Below the pieces are notes generated by a model. The model was given only the letters and a program-made list of their open reading frames with translations. It had not been told where the DNA came from and searched no databases. Both the position numbers and the translations under genes were made by a program. Shown piece by piece: positions 10,607-18,500 of a DNA stretch of 53,730 nt (position 1 is its first letter; each line of letters opens with the position of its first letter). Source of the stretch: 66-474 sp964489055 (lineage in GTDB: Bacteria; Pseudomonadota; Gammaproteobacteria; Xanthomonadales; Rhodanobacteraceae); assembly GCA_964489055.1 (NCBI GenBank), contig CAZAXF010000015.1, positions 1-53,730 of the forward strand, in the 5' to 3' direction.

Positions 10607-11659
10607 TCAGACGACCGCCACCTGGCATAGATGCAGGTATCCCCTGCCATCCAGCCGAACGCGCACGTAACGCGCAGCATCGTCCATCCTGATGAAATAG
10701 TTCTGCCCCACGTGATCGGCGACATCGTGCCTGGAAAACACCGTCCGATAAAAGCTGCCGTCGTTACTCAATTCAATGAGAAGATCCTTCGAACGTTGGG
10801 CATAACCTATGCGCTCGAATATATATACACCTTTGATCTGAGTGATCTGTTGCAGATCGACTTCCCACCACGGATTCTCCTCCTCTGCGGTATGGAAGAA
10901 ACTTTCCCTGTCGATGGTGCCGCTGTTTCCCTTGGCTGCGCTGAAGTCCTCGCTGCCCTTATAGAGCGAGCTTTGCCGACTGGGCCGACCTGCGGAAAGT
11001 GCGTTGCGCACGGCCCAGCCATAGGCCGGTTTTCTGGCCACGAACAACGCGTTGCCCCACGGGAATTGCGACACGTTCTCAAGATGCACCAAGGCAAAAC
11101 ACTGCGCGTCCAGAAAACGGATGATGTCGCGCACTGTGGTTCCACCCTTGTACAAGGCTTGGTCGGATATTTCCACGTACAAGGCATCGAAATTTGCAAG
11201 GCACGAACCGAACCCCCGCAGCACCTTCAAGTCCGCCCCCTAGGTGTCGATCACCGCACAATTGAACTGGCGCGAATCGGGAACTTCATGTTGTAGGAAG
11301 GTTTCGATCCTCGTCGTGCGCGTGGTGAAACTACGCGTGTATTCGATCTCCGAACGAAGCTCGGCGTGCAATCCGAGCTCGAACATGCTCGAAGACTCGC
11401 CATTGTTGCTTGCGACATGGAACGTGACCTCGCACCCGTCCTCGTCACTGCAGCACGCTTCCACCACTCGCATGTGAGGGTACGTCCCCGTATTTTTCCG
11501 GGCGAGACGCGCTACTTCCGGTATCGGCTCGAAGAACAGTACCGGGACGGTCCCCATCTTCGCGTAGGAATGCGCTTCGCGCGCTTCATTGGCGCCGATG
11601 TGCAACAAGCCGGAGATCGGAACATTGTATTTGGCGAACGCCTCCAATGGAGTAATCAC
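10607..11659 (-). pseudogene. FkbM-type methyltransferase with discoidin domain, interrupted by an amber stop
   Basis: One reading frame of 350 codons holds an FkbM-family SAM methyltransferase (LLHIGANEAREAHSYA near residue 18) and, from about 216, an F5/8 type C (discoidin-like) domain with ENPWWEVDLQQI. Codon 140 is TAG (11240-11242). It falls exactly where FkbM proteins read IDTQGAE: here VIDT-stop-GADLKVLRG, so a single CAG to TAG change explains it. Start is GTG 11657-11659, overlapping the fcl stop (GTGA), so the gene is coupled to gmd-fcl. The intact protein would methylate a sugar and bind carbohydrate. Alternatives are amber suppression, a short stand-alone N-terminal product, or sequencing error. 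Confidence 0.8.
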
Positions 11660-12690
11660 CCTTTGTCACCGGTACGCATCGATTGATTTACCATGGACGC
11701 TTTATGCAGGCGATTACACCCGGATTGTACGAACCATCCGTAGGCATCGCGTAAGCCGTCTTCCAGACCGATGCGCGCCTGCCAGCGCAACGACTTCAGT
11801 CGGGACACGTCCAGCAGTTTGCGTGGTGCGCCATCCGGCTTGCTGGTGTCGAACACGAGTCTGCCTGTGAAGCCGGTTACGCGGGCAATCGTTTCAGCCA
11901 GTTCGCGAATCGTGCAATCCACGCCCGTACCCACGTTGATGTGGGACAGCATTGGCCGCGTCGCAGCTTGCCATTCCGGGGCCGGAAGCTGCATCACGTG
12001 CACGCTCGCGGCGGCCATGTCATCGACATGCAGAAACTCGCGCTTGGGCGTTCCGCTGCCCCATATCACGACCTCTTCAGCGTCAGTCTGCACGGCCTCG
12101 TGAAAGCGACGCAACAGCGCGGGGATCACGTGGCTGTTTTCAGGGTGATAATTGTCATTGGGACCATAAAGGTTGGTCGGCATCACGCTGCGATAATCGC
12201 GCCCATACTGGCGGTTATAGCTTTCGCACATCTTGATACCGGCGATCTTCGCAATCGCGTATGGCTCATTGGTCGGCTCCAGCGTGCCGGTAAGCAGTGC
12301 ATCCTCCCGCATTGGCTGTGCGGCCAGTCTCGGGTAAATGCAGGAGGAACCGAGAAAGAGAAGTTTTTCTACACCAGCCTTGTGCGCGGCGTGGATGACA
12401 TTGCATTCCATCATCAGGTTTTCGTAGATGAACTCCGCTGGGTAGGTATCATTGGCGTGGATGCCCCCAACCTTGGCCGCAGCCAGGTACACCTCATCGA
12501 TACCAGCGTCGCGGAGGAATGTTTCGACGTCGGCCTGACGCAGCAGATCAAGTTCCGCGCGCGTGCGTGTGACGATCTCCACGTGCGCATCGGCGCCGTG
12601 TATAGCGTGCAGACGACGGATGATCGCCGAGCCCACCATGCCCCGGTGGCCACTGACAAAGATCCGACAGCGCGTCTCTCGACCAACCAC
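11656..12690 (-). CDS. fcl: GDP-L-fucose synthase
   Basis: Epimerase/reductase of 344 residues (also wcaG) that converts GDP-4-keto-6-deoxy-D-mannose to GDP-L-fucose with NADPH. The Rossmann motif is GHRGMVGSA. The catalytic set is visible as GSSCIYP (Ser) and PYAIAKIAG (Tyr-x3-Lys). Two bases separate its start from the gmd stop, and its stop overlaps the start of the broken FkbM gene, so the three form one transcription unit. The C-terminus has some 20 extra residues beyond the usual end. Composition is lower in G+C than the window average. Confidence 0.95.
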   Translation of the reverse strand: MVGRETRCRIFVSGHRGMVGSAIIRRLHAIHGADAHVEIVTRTRAELDLLRQADVETFLRDAGIDEVYLAAAKVGGIHANDTYPAEFIYENLMMECNVIHAAHKAGVEKLLFLGSSCIYPRLAAQPMREDALLTGTLEPTNEPYAIAKIAGIKMCESYNRQYGRDYRSVMPTNLYGPNDNYHPENSHVIPALLRRFHEAVQTDAEEVVIWGSGTPKREFLHVDDMAAASVHVMQLPAPEWQAATRPMLSHINVGTGVDCTIRELAETIARVTGFTGRLVFDTSKPDGAPRKLLDVSRLKSLRWQARIGLEDGLRDAYGWFVQSGCNRLHKASMVNQSMRTGDKG

Positions 12691-12692
12691 GA

Positions 12693-13811
12693 TCAGGTCT
12701 CTCTCGTCACAGGAATGCTGTAACCGTGCCGCTTCAGCAGCGCATGTCTTTGTGCAACCTGCAAATCAGCGGCAACCATTTCGGCGCACATCTCGCGTGC
12801 CGTGACCTCTGGCGCCCATCCCAGCTTGGCGTTGGCCTTGGTCGGATCCCCGAGCAGCGTATCGACCTCCGTGGGGCGGAAGTAGCGTGGGTCAACGGCG
12901 ACGAGCAAATCGCCGGCTTTCAACGCCGGAGCCTTGTCACCGTTCACGGCCTCAACATACCCTTTCTCGTCGACACCCTCGCCCTCGAACCGCAACGTCA
13001 GCCCCAACTCCGCCGCCGACCAGCGTATGAAGTCGCGGACTGAGTACTGGAAGCCGGTAGCAATCACGAAGTCGTCCGGCCGGTCCTGCTGCAACATCAT
13101 CCACTGCATCCTGACATAGTCTCGCGCATGCCCCCAGTCGCGCAGCGCCTGCAGATTGCCCATGTAAAGGCAATCGTCGAGTCCTTGGGCAATATTGGCT
13201 AGCCCGCGCGTAATCTTGCGCGTAACGAAGGTCTCGCCTCGTCGAGGACTTTCATGGTTGAACAGGATGCCGTTGCAAGCATACATGCCGTAGGCTTCGC
13301 GATAGTTGACCGTAATCCAGTACGCATAAAGTTTCGCCACACCGTACGGGCTGCGTGGATAAAAGGGCGTCGTCTCCTTTTGTGGCACCTCCCGCACCTG
13401 GCCAAACAGCTCGGAGGTGCTCGCCTGATAGAAACGCGTTTTCTTCTCCAGTCCCAGTAGGCGGATAGCCTCGAGCAGACGCAAAGTACCGAGAGCATCC
13501 ACGTCTGCCGTGTACTCCGGGGATTCGAAGCTCACGGCCACATGGCTCTGTGCGCCCAAGTTATAGATCTCATCTGGCTGGATTTCCTGGACAATGCGGA
13601 TCAGATTCGTTGCATCCGTGAGATCACCATAGTGCAAGATGAATCTCCGATCGGCGTCCTGTGGGTCGGCCATCAAGTGATCCACCCGCTCGGTGTTGAA
13701 CGAGGACGCACGGCGCTTGATGCCATGAACCTCGTAACCCTGCTCAAGCAGGAATTCCGACAGGTAGGCACCGTCCTGCCCGGTCACACCCGTAATCAAT
13801 GCCTTCTTCAT
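12693..13811 (-). CDS. gmd: GDP-mannose 4,6-dehydratase
   Basis: Short-chain dehydrogenase of 372 residues that converts GDP-D-mannose to GDP-4-keto-6-deoxy-D-mannose, the first committed step to GDP-L-fucose. The N-terminal NADP motif is ITGVTGQDGAYLSEFLLEQ; the catalytic Tyr-x3-Lys is in PRSPYGVAKLYAYW. Length and full-length resemblance to Gmd leave little doubt. It is followed at once by fcl and takes GDP-mannose from ManC. With no other enzyme for the 4-keto intermediate here, L-fucose is the expected product. Confidence 0.96.
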   Translation of the reverse strand: MKKALITGVTGQDGAYLSEFLLEQGYEVHGIKRRASSFNTERVDHLMADPQDADRRFILHYGDLTDATNLIRIVQEIQPDEIYNLGAQSHVAVSFESPEYTADVDALGTLRLLEAIRLLGLEKKTRFYQASTSELFGQVREVPQKETTPFYPRSPYGVAKLYAYWITVNYREAYGMYACNGILFNHESPRRGETFVTRKITRGLANIAQGLDDCLYMGNLQALRDWGHARDYVRMQWMMLQQDRPDDFVIATGFQYSVRDFIRWSAAELGLTLRFEGEGVDEKGYVEAVNGDKAPALKAGDLLVAVDPRYFRPTEVDTLLGDPTKANAKLGWAPEVTAREMCAEMVAADLQVAQRHALLKRHGYSIPVTRET

Positions 13812-13866
13812 CGTATTTCCCGTTGGCGCATCGCGGAGCGCAGCAGCAGGGGCCAGTGCTGTACAG

Positions 13867-14406
13867 CTACTTCGATGCTTCGAGGTTCAAACTCATGAGC
13901 GTCCCGTGCTCCTTGTCCATATGCGGCAAGTAAGCTTGACTGTAATCATCCAGATCCGCGTGCTCGGTTTGGCGCCAATCCCAGGGACGAATTTCCGCAA
14001 ACCCAGTCTCGCGAAGGACGCGCGTCAGCAGGTCGGCATCGAAGATCATCTTGTGGAAATCATACTCGTCACGTTGGCCCCCGACGCACAATCCAACAAC
14101 GTCCTCGATTCCGTGCTCAAGGTCTCCGCGCACATAAATCCGGGCCACTGCCGCGAAATCTGGAACCGCGAGCCGCAGGACACCCCCCGGTCGTAGCACC
14201 CGAAACCACTCTTTCAACACGCGACGGAATTCGTTCCGCCCGAAATGCTCGAGCACATGGCACGCATAAATCAGATCGACTGTGTTGTCGTCGATTTGCG
14301 GAAGCCTGTCGACCGGACCCACGTGGTCGACGTGGTCGTAGGCGAGCGCGTCTACGTGATAGAAGCCTTCAATATGCTTGTTGCCGCATCCAAGATGGAG
14401 TTTCAT
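13867..14406 (-). CDS. class I SAM-dependent methyltransferase
   Basis: Small methyltransferase of 179 residues. Motif I is LHLGCGNKHIEGFYHVD directly at the N-terminus; IYACHVLEHFGRNE and VLRPGGVLRLAVPDF are typical of the Methyltransf_11 group often found in polysaccharide clusters. ATG 14406 is chosen because CGGAGCGC precedes it and the fold begins at once; an upstream in-frame extension to 14562 looks non-coding. It lies 55 bp before gmd on the same strand and may belong to that unit. Its acceptor is unknown; sugar O-methylation is a reasonable guess. Confidence 0.8.
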   Translation of the reverse strand: MKLHLGCGNKHIEGFYHVDALAYDHVDHVGPVDRLPQIDDNTVDLIYACHVLEHFGRNEFRRVLKEWFRVLRPGGVLRLAVPDFAAVARIYVRGDLEHGIEDVVGLCVGGQRDEYDFHKMIFDADLLTRVLRETGFAEIRPWDWRQTEHADLDDYSQAYLPHMDKEHGTLMSLNLEASK

Positions 14407-15539
14407 GCGCGCTCCGTACTTACGTGTCCAATTTCGTTCAACGGCCGGTGTCCCACGCGACGCGGTGACCTGGTAACGCGTATTGCCACCGGCTGATGCG
14501 CAGTACGTCACGGGTATTCGCACATACGCCCGTGCCGCGGCGCCTACACCAGCAACACGCAATGTCCGCCGTCATCAGATTCATCCCACTGTCGCGGATC
14601 TGCCCATCAAGCCCGTAGGCGATACTAAAAGCAATCGATCGTCAAGGCCATCAAGCTTGCAAACGGTGGGCCAGTGCAGATCGGACCTGTGTGGAAGAAT
14701 GCCGGTAACCTGTACTTGAGAGTTTCGTGTCTCGAATCGCGTCCTTCCGCAAGCCGACATGGACGCGGCCAACATCGCGCTCGAACTGAAGAATCTCGGA
14801 GACGGACAGTCCAAAACTCCCAACTTCCATGCCCGTCCGACCTTGGGACGGTTCCTCGAATTGTCGGACAAGGGCGCACGCCGTCCATCGCCGAGATACC
14901 GAGTGATGAATTCCGCGTATCGGCCCTTGCGGGCACCGAACTCGGCATAGCCACCAAGCAGCCCGGTCTATCGATCACCGCATCCAGCTACCCAAATTGG
15001 TACTTTACCATTGGCCGCTTCTCACGTACATTGCAACTGTTGGCCTTTTCCAGTTGAGGCATCACCTCTCCTCATCAGTGCGTATCGTCAGCCGTGAAAA
15101 TTGAGCGCCTGGCGAAGATTCGGCTCCCCATAAGCTTTGCAGGGCATGTTCACACGCCCGAATCGGGGCCGCCTCTCGACAACACGACGCCCTTGGTTGA
15201 ATCGGTACTGGGCCTTGGTCGGGTAACGGCGTGCGTATCGGGCTACTCGATGGCGACTTGACGGCTGCAGCTCGCGCGCGTGACGTTGTCCAGCACCGCG
15301 CTGGCCCAGTGAGCACCGCGCACTTCGCACGCGGTCCGGTCAACGAGTCTTCTCAGTGCACCTCAGCTCTTGTCGTCTGTCGCGCACCACTCAGACCATC
15401 CGGCCAGCTCAACCCAGCTGAAGCCTCGCCGTACGGCTCATGGTAATAACGCCGCATTCCGATGCTCAAAGCGCCTCCAGCATGCGCCGTGACCATCGCC
15501 TGTCATGCGAATCGCCGTTCCGAATTCGCATCGGTCAGA
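14407..15539. other. 1.1-kb gap with no recognisable intact gene
   Basis: Only short frames with poor coding character are present and none matches a family I recognise. On the minus strand at about 15088-15260 a fragment reading RYPTKAQYRFNQ resembles the C-terminal part of some transposases, but no ends or other domains are seen. The stretch separates the gmd-fcl group from the giant gene, has lower G+C than the flanking housekeeping DNA, and looks like a decayed insertion or recombination scar. Confidence 0.4.
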
Positions 15540-18500
15540 TTACCTCTGCGCCGGATTTGTTTTCGCCCAATGATCGTACAAAGTGCGCATGAGCCCATTA
15601 CCGATCCGATGCCCTTTCAACACGCGTAGCGCAGGAGCCGTACCTTGCTTCGTCACCGACCGGATCACGTAGTCACAAGCCGCCGCGTGGGGGTATCCCT
15701 CTTCCGTGGCCCGGCTGAAGGCCTCGAAGTCCTCGACAAGGTTGAATTGCCCCAATGTCTTTGCCGTGAGGATCCGGAAAGCCGGGAGTTTCGGAGACCG
15801 TACCTCCATGAACTCGGACTTCAGCAGCTGTGCCAGTATCGCATCACCTTCGTCGAATTTCCCGTTGCGGAAGCAATTGGCGGCGCGCTTGAGCGGATAA
15901 AGCTGGTTTTCCGGGTCGTATTGGTACGCCTTGCGCAAGAGCATGTCAGCCTCATCGAAGGATTTCGCGTGACGACCACAGAAATACCCGTACCAGTAAG
16001 CAAACGATGTCTGCAACGGATGATACCGGTCCGCGTTTTCGTCGAGGTCCTCGATGGATATCCGAGTCTGCTCACCCGGACTGAAAAAATCAGCAGGATG
16101 TTCCACTCGGATTCCCGCGATCCATGATGCCTGCTTCGCGAAACCGCTGCTCCCGGCAACGATCCGCTCACAGCGCGACATGAGGACAATCTCGAACATC
16201 GCTTGAACAGTAGATGAAACGAACTTCGGGGCGTGCAAGTCTTCCATGGTCATGGCGCCCGTCACCTTCTTCAAGTACTGCAGCACATCCCTGTCCTGCC
16301 CGAAGAGAAGCACCCGGCCTCCGGATTGCGCGATACTCGAGATGATAGCCTTGGCGATAGGCAACGTGACACCCTTGTAGGTGTAATGGACGAGCTTCCT
16401 GTAGGCGCCGTAAAAAATGTCGCCACTGCGCAGGTGGACGCCAACACAGTGGGCGGGTATGTCAAGTGACCTTGCCGCACGTATGGCGGCCGCAACGGTT
16501 TCATGAAACTCGATCTCATTGAAAACCGAACCCAGATTGAAATCTGGATTCGGGCGCAGTTGCTCAACCAACAGGTCATCAAGATCCAGGCGCGGTGCCA
16601 GCCAGCCCGCAAAGTCGGGGTCCTCCGTCTTGCGTACCAGATGCTCTCTGGTAAGCCCCTTGCCACGCACCTCCACGAATCCCTTGCTGTTGAAGTCCGG
16701 GATAGAATACCTTGCGATGAAGTCGCTCGAGAAAAACTCCTCCTCTCCGCCTATGGCGTGCAGCGCCTTGTCCACGCCGAGCCTTTCCGCCGAAGAGGTG
16801 GGTGGCCAGTGATAAGCAAACTCAAATCCGAGCTGGTGTGCCAGAAACATTCCATTCAGTATTGCGTTCAGACGTTCACCGAGACCATCCTGACGCGCCG
16901 CCACTACAATTCTGTTTGTCTTGTCGACTATACCCGTCCGCCTTCCCCGTCGACTTCTTGATTCGATTGCCCGGTCCACAATATCGGTGAACTGCTTCAG
17001 CGCACTGGATTGATACTCTTCGGCATCGAATCGCCTGACCGCGACTTTGCCGTCGAGCATCGCGCACATCCCGGTTGCCAGCGACTCCACATTGTTCTCG
17101 ACCAGCAGGCCGAAGCCACCTTCCAGAATTGTTCGTGGCCCAACGACATCGGTCGAAACCACAGGCTTCCCCAGCGTAAGTGCCTCAAGAACGACGATTC
17201 CCTGCCCCTCGTAATCGGATGAAAGCACAAAGAGGTCCAAGCGGCGCAACAACGGATAGGGATTGGCCAATTGGCCAAGCAGTCGAACATCATCTCCTAG
17301 CCCCAATTCGTCGACTTGCGATTGCAACGCGCCCCTCAATGGGCCATCCCCCGCGATCACGAGCTTGAACGACACGGCTGTGGTCGACGAATTCAACCTC
17401 TTCTTCAGCAAATCGAACGCCCGGACCAACTTGCTGTGACCCTTCTCTGGCGACAGCCTACCGAGCGTTCCGATTACGGTCGCACCACCAAACCACTCTC
17501 GTAATCCGGAATCAAGTTCCTCGTTGGACTTCGCGATGATTGTTGCGGGATTCAGTACATTATCACAATAAGCGAACGCGTCTTTGCTAACCGGAAGTAG
17601 ACTTGATAGGTGACCGCGATTTTTAGCATTCACGCTGCTGGACACGGAAATCAGGCAGTCGTAGTCGGGATACAGCGCAAAAGTGCCCCTCAAGAATGGA
17701 AAACGGGTCTCTACTTCGCCTCTCATGTCATTGTGCAAGTAGATGGCCCTTGCTGTCGAATCGTCCGGCCAAAACGCAAGAATAGAGCTCCAGAAATTCA
17801 CATACCCGTCGAACTGAACAACCATATCGACGTTGGCATACCCAAACGTCCGCTTAGCCTCCGCTTGGTATGCTTCACGATATACCTCGCGCATTGATTC
17901 GGAGTAGAAAGAATGTCGGCTGCCAAACCGTTCGGCGACCCATCGCTCTTCCGGACTCCAGTTCGGTATTCCAGAGCGAGCCAGAACCTGTACTGGGCCT
18001 GCCAATTCCCTAAATTTCTTTAATCGAGATGTATCCTTCGTAATAGACGCCACGTCGATTGCAATACACGCGCGATATCTGGAGTGGTCCAGCGCGTTGA
18101 GTAAATTCACACAGGAATTTGTTATGCCATTGGGAATGAACGCTCCTGCATACATGAGTAGGGAGATACGATCGTCCGTATAGCGGTTGCCTACTTCGCA
18201 GCTCTCATCTCCATTGAAAAAGAACCTGACGGCGCGTTCCGTTGCACAGCCATCCTCACGGGGACAGAAGCGTTTGATCGCATACTCGTACGCTGCGCCG
18301 TTGGAGATCGGGCGTCCCAGTTCGCGCCGGAGGGCACCCGCAAGCGACTCGCGGGTTCGGCATGTGTGGCCGGGCATGCTTCCAATGTCAAGGTACAAAC
18401 TACGGTCTTTGGTGTATTGCTCCCAATCGTACCAGTAATAAAGTATTGGCCGCCCGGTCGGCAAGAAATCGACCCAGATGCTTGAGTAATCCGTCACCAA

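Noticed and set aside
14407..15539. Insertion sequence remnant
   Set aside because: Only one short transposase-like phrase (near 15088-15260) and no terminal inverted repeats or target duplication; kept as an unassigned gap.
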